Source: Mucilaginibacter gotjawali (GTDB lineage: Bacteria; Bacteroidota; Bacteroidia; Sphingobacteriales; Sphingobacteriaceae). From it: 64,000 nt of DNA. The stretch is taken from NCBI RefSeq assembly GCF_002355435.1, contig NZ_AP017313.1:1860001-1924000 (forward strand), given 5' to 3'. A model generated the notes under the pieces. The model did no database searches and was not told the origin of the DNA. It saw only the letters and a list, made by a program, of their open reading frames with translations. Made by a program: the position numbers and the translations under genes. Numbering within the stretch: position 1 is the stretch's first letter; each line of letters opens with the position of its first letter. Of the stretch, positions 8,456 through 16,263 are shown piece after piece.

Positions 8456-8866
8456 ATGAAAAAGAGTTCGATTTTTGGTTTAGTGATTATTGCTGTTGCA
8501 ATAGCGGTAATCATCAGCATTTACTCCAGTTCCAGTTCATATGGCTCTTTTAGCGATGCCAAAAAAACCGAAAGCCAATTGAGTGTAGTAGGCTTTTTAG
8601 ATAAGCAGAAGGAATTGCATTATGATGCCGCCAAAGACGCAAATTATTTTTCTTTTTATGTAAAAGATAAAAAGGGCGGCGAATGCAAAGTTATTTTCAG
8701 GGGTACCGAACCGCAGGATTTTGAAAAATCCGAACAAATTGTGCTTACCGGGCAAATGGTGGGTGATGAATTTCACGCATCACATATCCTGATGAAATGT
8801 CCTTCAAAATATACCCAGGATAAAGTTAACGTCACAGAGGCTCAGGCAAAATCAGCCAGTTTATAA
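8456..8866 (+). CDS. ccmE: cytochrome c maturation protein CcmE, CxxxY variant
   Basis: Periplasmic membrane-anchored heme chaperone of 136 aa. Residues 5-24 form the N-terminal anchor, followed by an OB-fold beta barrel (residues 41-112: QLSVVGFLDK, YFSFYVKDKKGGECKVIF, GTEPQDFEKSEQIVLTGQM, FHASHILMKCPSKY). In most CcmE proteins the heme attaches covalently to His in a HxxxY motif; here the aligned position is Cys115 with Tyr119 (CPSKY), the CxxxY form known from archaeal and some sulfate-reducer systems. His107 and His110 lie just upstream. It is followed 13 bases later by ccmF. The function is inferred from the fold pattern and neighbours; the Cys substitution is read directly from the sequence. 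Confidence 0.88.
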   Translation: MKKSSIFGLVIIAVAIAVIISIYSSSSSYGSFSDAKKTESQLSVVGFLDKQKELHYDAAKDANYFSFYVKDKKGGECKVIFRGTEPQDFEKSEQIVLTGQMVGDEFHASHILMKCPSKYTQDKVNVTEAQAKSASL

Positions 8867-8879
8867 TTAAATCATTTTA

Positions 8880-11348
8880 ATGGATAAAGTTTTCAAGGGC
8901 GAACACCTGTTACCCGGTCATTTGGGCCAGTTTTTTGTCGTCCTATCCTTCAGCGCCGCGCTGTTATCAGCAATCAGTTATTATTTCGCTACAACCAATA
9001 CCAATAAACTGGATAATTCCTGGCTTAAAATGGGCCGCTGGGGCTTTTTTCTCAATACCATTTCTTTACTTGGCGTAGGCGTTTGCCTTTTTTATCTTAT
9101 CTATAATCACTACTTCGAATATCATTACGCATGGTCATACACCTCGCGGTCGTTGCCTGTTTACTATATTGTTTCAGGTTTCTGGAACGGGCAGGAGGGC
9201 GGCTTTTTGCTGTGGACCTTCTGGCAGGCCGTTTTAGGTAATATCCTGATCTGGAAGGCAAAATCGTGGGAGAAACCAGTAATGACGGTGATTGCCTTTT
9301 CGCAGGTATGGCTGGCGACAATGCTTTTAGGTTATTATGTGTTTGGCGCAAGGATAGGCAGTTCGCCTTTCCTGCTGTTAAGAGATGCCATCCAGGCACC
9401 GATATTTTCACGACCTGACTACCTTTCATTTATAAAAGACGGACAGGGCATGAACCCCCTGCTGCAAAACTACTGGATGGTGATCCATCCGCCAACCCTA
9501 TTCCTGGGGCTGGCTTCCATTGTAGTGCCGTTTGCTTACGCGATTGCCGGTTTATGGCAGAAACGATATAAAGAGTGGATCACACCAGCAATACCTTACA
9601 CATTGTTCGGCGGAATGATTTTAGGAACCGGTGTTATTATGGGGTCATTGTGGGCCTATGAATCACTCAACTTCGGGGGCTTTTGGGCCTGGGACCCGGT
9701 GGAGAATGCCTCAATATTCCCATGGTTGCTTATTGTTGGCGGTTTGCATGTAATGATCGTTTTTAAAAATACAGGTCATTCTTTCTTTACTGCAACTTTC
9801 CTGGTGCTGATGAGTTTCATCATGGTGCTTTACTCGTCATTTTTGGCAAGAAGCGGCGTATTGGGCGAAACGTCGGTACACTCCTTTGTAGATAACGGGA
9901 TGTTCTGGCACCTGCTTTCTTATGTGCTGGTATTTTTAGCGTTATCTGTTATTCTGCTCGTGGTTCGGCGTAAGGAATTGCCTTTCACCAAAAAAGATGA
10001 GGAGACTTACTCCCGTGAATTCTGGATGTTTGTAGGCTCGGTTTTCCTCGCTTTATCCTGCTTCCACCTCATTTTGGTAACCTCTATTCCCGTTTGGAAC
10101 CGGATGTTTAATTCAAAAGTAGCGCCCCCAAACGACCTGGTTGCGCATTACAACGTTATCCAGGCTTCATTCGCTATGGTGATTACGATATTAACCGGCT
10201 TTACCCAGTTTTTAAAATATAAAAAGACCGATGTTACACGCTTCTTTATTGTAACAGGGGTTTACATGCTTGTTGCGATTTTGATTACCGTGCCGGTTGT
10301 TTATTTTACAGGTTTGTACAAATTGCAATTTGTATTCCTGCTGGTAATGGTTGGCTCCATTTACTCAATACTGGCCAATGGTAAAATATTTATTGACGCA
10401 GTTAAAGGTAAGTTTAAACTTGCCGGATCGGCCGTTGCGCATATTGGTTTCGCGCTAATGCTGGTTGGGGCGTTGATAGCAGCGGGCACACGTAGTGTTG
10501 TTTCCGTAAATGATACCGGATCTGTCGCTGTTTCAGGTTTTGATAAAGCTGCCGGTGATGCCCGCGAAAACATCATGATCTATAAGAATGAGCCTATAAA
10601 AATGGGCCCTTATACAGTGACATATGTTGGTGATTCAACGTCGGAACCAAATCATTATTATAAAGTCGATTATAAAAGATACGACGCCGCAGGGAAAATA
10701 ACAGAGGAATTTATGCTGAAGCCACACGCACAACTTAATGGCGGAACAAGCTTAACCTCATCGCCGGATACACGGCACTATTTATTCCACGACCTTTATA
10801 CACACGTTACGGCACTGCCAATGCCAAAAACAACGGCCACCGGTGATGCGCAAACTGACGCGGCCCATGGAGATGCCGAGAATGACGATAAAAATTATGA
10901 TCCGCCGGTGGCTCATGAAATTGCTGTAGGTGATACCATCCGCTACCGTGAGGGGTATATTGTGCTGAAAGCCATGAAAAAGGAATCATCTATCCAAAAT
11001 ATTCCATTAACCGACAGCGATATCGCTATAGGTGCTCAATTACAGATCTTTTCTAATAACCAGCATTACACAGCCGAACCTATTTACCTGATAAAAGGAA
11101 AAGGCGCTTATTATTTTGACAGGAAAGCAGAAGACGCGGGGTTAAAACTTCGGTTGTCGAAGATCATTCCTGAGAGAAACAGGGTGGAGATCACTGTTTA
11201 CCAGCAGCCCGAAAATAAAAAGCCATGGATAGTGATGCGCGCGCTTGATTTCCCTTATATCAATTTCCTATGGTCGGGCACGCTGATCATGATCCTGGGA
11301 TTTTTGTTGTCGATTTTCAGACGTCAAAAGGAAGTGAAGGCGGTTTGA
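8880..11348 (+). CDS. ccmF: cytochrome c heme lyase CcmF
   Basis: Large membrane protein (822 aa, at least 13 hydrophobic segments) that transfers heme from CcmE to apocytochrome c. The WWD-type motif is NFGGFWAWDPVENASIFPW (about residues 262-280). Candidate heme-ligand histidines lie in YWMVIHPPTLFLG before it and in the ARSGVLGETSVHSF loop after it, as in CcmF. A soluble periplasmic domain occupies about residues 545-790 and a last helix ends FLLSIFRRQKE. The domain contains an Asp/His/Ala-rich insert (GDAQTDAAHGDAENDD) that looks like a flexible linker. No CcmG or CcmH gene is next to it. Confidence 0.93.
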   Translation: MDKVFKGEHLLPGHLGQFFVVLSFSAALLSAISYYFATTNTNKLDNSWLKMGRWGFFLNTISLLGVGVCLFYLIYNHYFEYHYAWSYTSRSLPVYYIVSGFWNGQEGGFLLWTFWQAVLGNILIWKAKSWEKPVMTVIAFSQVWLATMLLGYYVFGARIGSSPFLLLRDAIQAPIFSRPDYLSFIKDGQGMNPLLQNYWMVIHPPTLFLGLASIVVPFAYAIAGLWQKRYKEWITPAIPYTLFGGMILGTGVIMGSLWAYESLNFGGFWAWDPVENASIFPWLLIVGGLHVMIVFKNTGHSFFTATFLVLMSFIMVLYSSFLARSGVLGETSVHSFVDNGMFWHLLSYVLVFLALSVILLVVRRKELPFTKKDEETYSREFWMFVGSVFLALSCFHLILVTSIPVWNRMFNSKVAPPNDLVAHYNVIQASFAMVITILTGFTQFLKYKKTDVTRFFIVTGVYMLVAILITVPVVYFTGLYKLQFVFLLVMVGSIYSILANGKIFIDAVKGKFKLAGSAVAHIGFALMLVGALIAAGTRSVVSVNDTGSVAVSGFDKAAGDARENIMIYKNEPIKMGPYTVTYVGDSTSEPNHYYKVDYKRYDAAGKITEEFMLKPHAQLNGGTSLTSSPDTRHYLFHDLYTHVTALPMPKTTATGDAQTDAAHGDAENDDKNYDPPVAHEIAVGDTIRYREGYIVLKAMKKESSIQNIPLTDSDIAIGAQLQIFSNNQHYTAEPIYLIKGKGAYYFDRKAEDAGLKLRLSKIIPERNRVEITVYQQPENKKPWIVMRALDFPYINFLWSGTLIMILGFLLSIFRRQKEVKAV

Positions 11349-11358
11349 TAGGTTGCAG

Positions 11359-12084
11359 ATGGAGGTATCAATAAATCAAAGGCAACAAATAGCTGATAGC
11401 GGCTTTTCGGTTTTTGAGGATATTTATACCATCGACGAAATTAATAGTATAGGAGCCATACTCAATAAGGCAGACCGATCTGAAAAAACTTTCCGTCAAA
11501 CTGCCGATCTGTTCGCTATCCGGCAATTTTTAAAAGTACTTCCTGAAGTTAAACCATTGGTGTTTAATCAAAACTTAAGGTCGGTTATTGATGCCCTTTT
11601 TGGTAATGACTATTTCGTGGTAAAGTCAATTTATTTTGATAAACCTGAAAAATCTAACTGGTTTGTTGCATGGCATCAGGATTTGACGATTTCGGTTGAT
11701 AAGAAGGCCGATGTGCCGGGATATAGCGCCTGGACAGTCAAACATGATCAGTTTTCTGTTCAACCAGCGGTTGAAATATTAAAAGATATATTCACTATTC
11801 GGATCCACCTGGATGATACAGACGGAAATAATGGAGCGCTAAAGGTTATCCCGGGTTCTCATCTTAAAGGAATTTACAGAGCAGAAGAAATAGTCTGGAA
11901 TTCAGAAGCCCCAATAACCTGCAACGTAAAGAGCGGGGGAATTATGATCATGCGCCCTCTTTTAATGCATGCTTCTGACCGGACTACGTCAAACAAAACC
12001 CGGAGGGTGATACATATCGAATTCAGCAGGGACAAGCTCCCCCTGGGACTAAACTGGGCAGAGAAGGAAACAACCACTCCTTAA
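11359..12084 (+). CDS. phytanoyl-CoA dioxygenase family protein
   Basis: Likely non-heme Fe(II)/2-oxoglutarate-dependent oxygenase of 241 aa. The double-stranded beta-helix iron ligands can be placed: the HxD pair in WFVAWHQDLTI and the distal His in IMRPLLMHASD, followed by the 2-oxoglutarate-binding Arg in NKTRRVIHIEF. The segment NGALKVIPGSHLKG between them is typical of PhyH proteins. The substrate is unknown. The frame opens with a TTG at 11353, but the ATG at 11359 (MEVSINQRQQI) starts closer to the family norm. It lies 10 bases after ccmF, so it may be co-transcribed. Confidence 0.85.
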   Translation: MEVSINQRQQIADSGFSVFEDIYTIDEINSIGAILNKADRSEKTFRQTADLFAIRQFLKVLPEVKPLVFNQNLRSVIDALFGNDYFVVKSIYFDKPEKSNWFVAWHQDLTISVDKKADVPGYSAWTVKHDQFSVQPAVEILKDIFTIRIHLDDTDGNNGALKVIPGSHLKGIYRAEEIVWNSEAPITCNVKSGGIMIMRPLLMHASDRTTSNKTRRVIHIEFSRDKLPLGLNWAEKETTTP

Positions 12085-12102
12085 AGATAAACTGTAAAAG
12101 GA

Positions 12103-12331
12103 GGCACCTATGGTGCCCGTTGATTTACTTAGATTTTTCTATAAACAGGTGACTCCTACGGAGTTTTTAGCACGAGTTTTTGCATTTATTGTCATTTTTT
12201 CAAATGATAATAATGCCGGAATAGGTATGTTGATTTATATCTGCTTATCCATTAAATCATACAACGACAACTCCATAGGAGTTGCGTGTTTATAGAAAAA
12301 AGGAGATCAAACTAATCGGCTCCATAGGAGC
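12103..12331. repeat. four REP-like short hairpins beside a HUH transposase
   Basis: Four small perfect hairpins of one design, with a 3-base loop flanked by G/C-rich arms: GGCACC-TAT-GGTGCC (12103-12117), ACTCC-TAC-GGAGT (12152-12164), CAACTCC-ATA-GGAGTTG (12268-12284) and GCTCC-ATA-GGAGC (12319-12331). Three share the core CTCC-N3-GGAG. They fill the 274 bases between the dioxygenase gene and the 3' end of the transposase, as expected for REP elements mobilised by a REP-associated tyrosine transposase. An open frame over this stretch (12110-12295) has no coding character. Confidence 0.75.
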
Positions 12332-12358
12332 TTCCTTCGCCGACAATTCTAAACGGAT

Positions 12359-12820
12359 TTAGTCAAAAAATTCAAACAGATATCGTTCATCAAAAGGGAT
12401 CTCGAATTTGTTTAATAAACTTAAATATTCCTGTTTAAAAGTGCTCTTTTGATGGTGAATTTCCTGGTTATGCACATATTTTATAACCGTATCGATATGT
12501 GAGTGTGAATATGAAAATACGCCATACCCTTCCTGCCAATTAAATTTGCCCCGGATCCAATTTTTATTGTTAGTAAATTCATTGCTTTCAACTTTTATTT
12601 CCTTCACAAAATCAGAAATTAAAATGTTTGGTTTAAAGCCTACAAATAAATGGGTATGATCAGGCATCGAGTTAATAGCAAGCATTTTTGCTTTCCTGTT
12701 TTGCACAAGGGCGGTAATGTATTTATGTAATTCTTCTTTGTTCTCTTTCGCGATTAAACTTTGCCGGTTTTGAACCGCAAAAACAAATTGCAGGTAGATT
12801 TGCGAAAAGGTGTTGGCCAT
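12359..12820 (-). mobile_element. tnpA: IS200/IS605-type (HUH, Y1) transposase, 153 aa
   Basis: Single-strand DNA transposase of the Y1 HUH family. The HUH motif is in MPDHTHLFVGF (around residues 53-63) and the single catalytic Tyr is in IDTVIKYVHNQEIHH (about residue 119). At 153 aa it has the size of IS200 TnpA or short REP-associated transposases. There is no tnpB next to it. The 3' flank holds REP-like hairpins, while the 5' flank (12821-12832) is too short for a terminal hairpin before the hydrolase gene, so I see no complete IS with both ends. A domesticated REP-associated (RAYT-like) role is plausible. Confidence 0.85.
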
Positions 12821-12832
12821 CGGTTATATATT

Positions 12833-14422
12833 TTATTTTTTTATAGTTCCGTAATCAATGCCTGTATCAATAAAGAATTGTCGCAAGAGATCGTATTTCT
12901 GATTGCAATATGTACCGATTGAAAACTTATCTGACAGTGTTCGATAATGCATGCATTCAAAGCAAACCTCCAAATAATCATAGACTTTCCCATTTTTATC
13001 AAAAAACACTATCGCATTTCGTGGCGAATAGCACGTATACCCCGGATCGGCATAGTCTGTCTGTTTTCGCACCGTTGTGTTGTAAATAAGATTCGTAAAT
13101 TTTTCGATCTGTTTACCGCTTAAATTTTGGATTTCAATTAGCGATGAGTAATTTAATTTTTGATTTTTAACATGCAGGCCGGATTCATATTGAATATCAA
13201 ATGGATTTTTGTGCAACAGACTGTCGGGAACTTTTGCATGAATACCGTCATCATAAATCTTCACGGAATCATTTGTTAAGTATTCCCGGCGGCGATCCAT
13301 GTATCTGAATGAAACAGCAACTATTTTAAGTGCTTTTGAAAAAGGATATTTCTTAAGTCGTTCGGCAACGCTATAGTGGTTTGTGAAAACACAATCATCA
13401 TCGGTTGGATGAGGGTTGCGTATACCTATTTTAAAGTCGGCCGAAATAGTCCTTTTCTGAATTGATATTTTTGGTTTTAAACTATCCGATTTTACAAAAT
13501 CTACATTTCTCAAAAACTCCAAAATCTTTGCATTCACCTTATCTGCCTGTTCAATGTGTGGCAAATGCGCCGCATCGTCTACCGGGAAAAAATCAACTTT
13601 TAACACGCTTCGTACTGAATCGCTGAATTGAAAAGGCACGGTATGGTCGTCTTTTCCCCAGATCAGCAGTACATGTTTATGTGTATTATTCAGGCTGGTA
13701 TAACTCTGCCTGCCGTTGTATTTATAGTCATACCTTGTAGAAACGATGGCATTCCTAAAGCCTTTGTACTGCATCTGGAACCTATACTTTTGCACCCAAT
13801 CCGTGTGCTTCTCCGGGTGTTTAAAATCAGTCAGCTGGCCGTTTGCCCTGTCATCCCCGTGCGTAGCTTCATCAAACAAAGTATAAAACTCAGGCGCCGA
13901 CGATGGCCCGAAATGATATACCGGGTCAACCAATATTACCTTGTTAACCAGATTGGGATATTTGCAGGTGAAATTAGTAACGATGGCGCCACCAAATGAC
14001 ACGCCGGCCAGGCTAACAGGCGTTTTAAGGTGCAATTGTTTAATCAGATCTAGCAACTGTGTTTGGTAAAGTTCCTGGTTATAAATAACATCCGGGCGGT
14101 CGGAGTATCCTCTTCCATACATATCGTAACGCAAAACTCTGAAACCTTGCTTTACCAAATATTGGTAAGTGCCGTCCCATATGTAATAAGGTACGCTAAA
14201 ACCGTGTACCAGTATTACGACGTTCCCGGTATCGGGACCGCCCAATTCATAATGTGTAATTCCCCGGCTTAATTTAATGTACTGGCCGGGAGTTCCTTTT
14301 CTGTCATTATCGGTCAGCTCTTTTTTTTCCATATTTCCCTTAAAATACAATACAGTGGCGTAAATGCCGGTAACAAGGGTCAAAAACAAAATGGTACTGA
14401 AAATGAGTCTGAGTATTTTCAT
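12833..14422 (-). CDS. alpha/beta hydrolase with cysteine-containing C-terminal domain
   Basis: Two-part protein of 529 aa. Residues 1-27 are a signal anchor (MKILRLIFSTILFLTLVTGI). Residues 50-310 are an alpha/beta hydrolase: oxyanion segment VILVHGFSVPYYIWD, nucleophile elbow LAGVSFGGA, acid in LLIWGKDDHTVPF and His in DDAAHLPHIE. Residues 320-529 form a separate domain with a conserved-looking cysteine region (GYTCYSPRNAIVFFD, VCFECMHY, YCNQKYDLLRQFF). I do not recognise the second domain; its spaced cysteines could bind metal or form disulfides. The anchor suggests activity in the periplasm or on the inner membrane. It is oriented opposite to its downstream neighbours. Confidence 0.82.
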   Translation of the reverse strand: MKILRLIFSTILFLTLVTGIYATVLYFKGNMEKKELTDNDRKGTPGQYIKLSRGITHYELGGPDTGNVVILVHGFSVPYYIWDGTYQYLVKQGFRVLRYDMYGRGYSDRPDVIYNQELYQTQLLDLIKQLHLKTPVSLAGVSFGGAIVTNFTCKYPNLVNKVILVDPVYHFGPSSAPEFYTLFDEATHGDDRANGQLTDFKHPEKHTDWVQKYRFQMQYKGFRNAIVSTRYDYKYNGRQSYTSLNNTHKHVLLIWGKDDHTVPFQFSDSVRSVLKVDFFPVDDAAHLPHIEQADKVNAKILEFLRNVDFVKSDSLKPKISIQKRTISADFKIGIRNPHPTDDDCVFTNHYSVAERLKKYPFSKALKIVAVSFRYMDRRREYLTNDSVKIYDDGIHAKVPDSLLHKNPFDIQYESGLHVKNQKLNYSSLIEIQNLSGKQIEKFTNLIYNTTVRKQTDYADPGYTCYSPRNAIVFFDKNGKVYDYLEVCFECMHYRTLSDKFSIGTYCNQKYDLLRQFFIDTGIDYGTIKK

Positions 14423-14510
14423 AATGCGATATAAATTGAACCAAAAGAATTCTGTTGACTAATTTAGCGGAAATATTCAGGTTATATTTCAGTAAGTTTT
14501 AATTGATGAT

Positions 14511-15284
14511 ATGCGCATAACCATTATCGGTTCCGGAAATGTGGCCACCCACCTGGCAGCAGCTTTTAAAAATGGAGGGCATCGTATTGTGCAGGTTTAC
14601 AGCAGGGAGATACAAAATGCTGCATTGCTGGCCTACCATGTAAAGGCGGAAGCTATTGACCGGCTGCAGGACATAGACCCTGAAACTGATTTGTTTGTGA
14701 TTGCTGTAAAGGATGACGCCATCTTTTCTTTGGGGCTGTCATTGGCGCCGTATAAAAAACTAACGGTTCACACCTCTGGCGCTACAGCTTTAACTGTATT
14801 GTCATCCATCATGCCAAATTCGGGTGTATTGTACCCGCTGCAAACTTTGAGCAAAAATAAGGAGGTTGATTTTTTAAATGTACCCTTATGCATTGAGGGG
14901 CCCGATGAACAAACAACACGTATATTGGAGCAACTTGCCCAAACCATCAGCAATAAAGTTTACCGGATCAACTCCGCACAACGCAAAGTATTGCACCTGG
15001 CAGCCGTTTTTGCCTGTAATTTTCCGAATTATTTATACGAAGTGGCAAGGCGGCTGCTGGACAAACAAAATATTGATTTTGAATTGATCAGGCCGCTGAT
15101 CCTGGAGACCGCTCAAAAAGTCCAGGAAAATTTACCTGTTGAGGTGCAAACCGGCCCGGCTGTACGTAACGACGAAAATACCATGAAGATGCATTTACAA
15201 ATGCTTCAGGATGAACCCGGCCTGCAAATGATTTATGAGCTGTTAAGTCAGGGGATTATCAAAAACACTAAAGATGGGCACTGA
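14511..15284 (+). CDS. Rossmann-like and DUF2520 domain protein
   Basis: Predicted NADP-binding protein of 257 aa. The N-terminus has a dinucleotide-binding loop (MRITIIGSGNVATHLAAAF) and continues as an NADP-oxidoreductase-type Rossmann fold (DLFVIAVKDDAI, LTVHTSGAT). The C-terminal helical half is the DUF2520 domain: SGVLYPLQTLSK, AAVFACNFPNYLYEVA, LRPLILETAQKV and the conserved TGPAVRNDENTMKMHLQML. The arrangement resembles pyrroline-5-carboxylate and ketopantoate reductases, but the substrate is unknown. The ferredoxin gene follows after 29 bases with its own promoter-like box. Confidence 0.88.
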   Translation: MRITIIGSGNVATHLAAAFKNGGHRIVQVYSREIQNAALLAYHVKAEAIDRLQDIDPETDLFVIAVKDDAIFSLGLSLAPYKKLTVHTSGATALTVLSSIMPNSGVLYPLQTLSKNKEVDFLNVPLCIEGPDEQTTRILEQLAQTISNKVYRINSAQRKVLHLAAVFACNFPNYLYEVARRLLDKQNIDFELIRPLILETAQKVQENLPVEVQTGPAVRNDENTMKMHLQMLQDEPGLQMIYELLSQGIIKNTKDGH

Positions 15285-15300
15285 GCGTAAGTAATTTTAT

Positions 15301-15308
15301 TACTTTTG
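15301..15308 (+). promoter_or_regulatory. Bacteroidota -7 box (TACTTTTG) before ferredoxin gene
   Basis: TACTTTTG matches TAnnTTTG and ends 5 bases before the ferredoxin ATG, predicting a leaderless or nearly leaderless transcript. It lies just after the stop of the DUF2520 gene. Confidence 0.45.
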
Positions 15309-15313
15309 CTGAA

Positions 15314-15646
15314 ATGAACATTTTTAAAGTAAAGATTAATTTTGAAGCAAAAGGGTTGGAAAGTGTGGAAATCCCGATTGCTGAAGGTGAGTCGGTATTA
15401 GACGTCTGCCTGGAGAATGGCATCGAATTACAACATAACTGCGGCGGCGTATGCGGGTGCAGCACCTGCCAGGTGTATGTGAACAGGGGTATGGACAATA
15501 TCCAGGAAATTTCAGATAAAGAAGAGGATTTTATTGACAGGGCTGTTAATCCGCGTATTAATTCGCGTTTGGGTTGCCAGTGCATTATCCTTGATGGCGA
15601 TATAGAAGTAACGTTGCCTGACCAATCGCAGTTTTTAGGCCATTAA
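15314..15646 (+). CDS. [2Fe-2S] ferredoxin
   Basis: Adrenodoxin-type [2Fe-2S] electron-transfer protein of 110 aa. The cluster ligands can be read as the C-x5-C-x2-C set in NCGGVCGCSTCQVYV plus the distal Cys in SRLGCQCII; an extra Cys lies inside the loop. GESVLDVCLENGIEL before the cluster and DQSQFLGH at the end match the Isc-type ferredoxin group. It is followed by iscX, the same pair found at the end of proteobacterial isc operons, which supports a role in Fe-S cluster assembly rather than a P450 chain. No iscS, iscU or hscA is nearby. Confidence 0.92.
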   Translation: MNIFKVKINFEAKGLESVEIPIAEGESVLDVCLENGIELQHNCGGVCGCSTCQVYVNRGMDNIQEISDKEEDFIDRAVNPRINSRLGCQCIILDGDIEVTLPDQSQFLGH

Positions 15647-15655
15647 CTATTAAAG

Positions 15656-15708
15656 GATTACACTGATTTTTGGGTGATTACACCGATTGATATAAGATTA
15701 CACCGATT
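15656..15708. repeat. three 13-bp direct repeats with 20-bp period before iscX
   Basis: GATTACACYGATT occurs at 15656-15668, 15676-15688 and 15696-15708, exactly 20 bases apart start to start, filling the gap between the ferredoxin gene and iscX. The regular spacing of about two helical turns would suit cooperative protein binding, but the copies could equally be a simple intergenic repeat. Confidence 0.7.
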
Positions 15709-15712
15709 TGAA

Positions 15713-15955
15713 ATGACAGAAAATAAATTCAGCTTACCTATACACTGGAACGATCATGAAGATATTGCCATTGAACTTTATGAAAAGTTTGGCGATGATT
15801 TTGATGAATCGAAAATATACCGTATCCGTTTTACCGACCTTTTGGAATGGGTGTTGTCGCTCCCTAATTTTGCGGGAACCCGTGAAGAATCTAACGAAGG
15901 GCACCTGGAGCAGATCCAGTCGGCCTGGGTTTACGAATGGCGGGATAACCAATAG
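15713..15955 (+). CDS. iscX: Fe-S cluster assembly protein IscX
   Basis: Small acidic protein of 80 aa of the IscX/YfhJ family, which binds IscS and iron and tunes cluster assembly. The signature is clear: LPIHWNDHEDIAIELYEKF, IRFTDLLEWVLSLPNF and SNEGHLEQIQSAWVYEW, matching the family's W-D/N, RFTD-LH/L-W and SNE-LE-IQ-W pattern. The frame is open from 15674, but the upstream residues come from the direct repeats; the ATG at 15713 gives the normal length. Pairing with a [2Fe-2S] ferredoxin gene supports the call. Confidence 0.9.
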   Translation: MTENKFSLPIHWNDHEDIAIELYEKFGDDFDESKIYRIRFTDLLEWVLSLPNFAGTREESNEGHLEQIQSAWVYEWRDNQ

Positions 15956-15968
15956 GTTTAGTTGACAG

Positions 15969-15987
15969 CCTGCCTGCCGCAGGCAGG
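15969..15987. repeat. REP-like palindrome CCTGCCT-N5-AGGCAGG
   Basis: A perfect 7-bp stem with a 5-base loop in the gap after iscX. A closely related palindrome is at 31002-31020 beside ftsE. The two copies share the left half CCTGCCTGC, so they belong to one dispersed family. It could work as a weak terminator for the ferredoxin-iscX pair. Confidence 0.75.
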
Positions 15988-16051
15988 TTTTGAGTTGGCA
16001 GCTCGCAGCAAGAACAGTGCAAATAACCGGTAAAATCATAAAATAGTTACT

Positions 16052-16059
16052 TAAATTTG
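16052..16059 (+). promoter_or_regulatory. Bacteroidota -7 box (TAAATTTG) before antitoxin-like gene
   Basis: TAAATTTG matches TAnnTTTG and ends 4 bases before the ATG of the 63-aa gene, predicting a nearly leaderless bicistronic transcript. Confidence 0.45.
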
Positions 16060-16063
16060 TGAT

Positions 16064-16255
16064 ATGGAAAGCATAGTTATCAACCCTAAAACAAAAGACG
16101 AAGCTAAACTTATTACCGACTTACTGGCTAAAATGAATATCGCCTCAAAAATTATTACGGAGGAAGAAAAAGAGGATATGGGTTTACTTGCCATGATGAA
16201 GGAAGTCGACAGGAGTGATAAAGTGTCTTACGAAGAAGTAATAAAAAAAACTTAG
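16064..16255 (+). CDS. antitoxin-like protein (DUF2683/RelB-like), 63 aa
   Basis: Short acidic protein starting MESIVINPKTKDEAKLI, a beta strand followed by helices (LITDLLAKMNIASKII), with a charged C-terminus ending SYEEVIKKT. This is the layout of the small Bacteroidota antitoxins paired with ParE/RelE toxins: an N-terminal dimerisation segment and a C-terminal toxin-neutralising tail. The toxin-like gene follows after 8 bases. No recognisable DNA-binding ribbon is visible. The call rests on size, composition and pairing. Confidence 0.7.
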   Translation: MESIVINPKTKDEAKLITDLLAKMNIASKIITEEEKEDMGLLAMMKEVDRSDKVSYEEVIKKT

Positions 16256-16263
16256 TTCGTAAA

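Noticed and set aside
12110-12295. 61-aa open frame between the dioxygenase and the HUH transposase
   Set aside because: It runs through the REP-like hairpins and has no family pattern.
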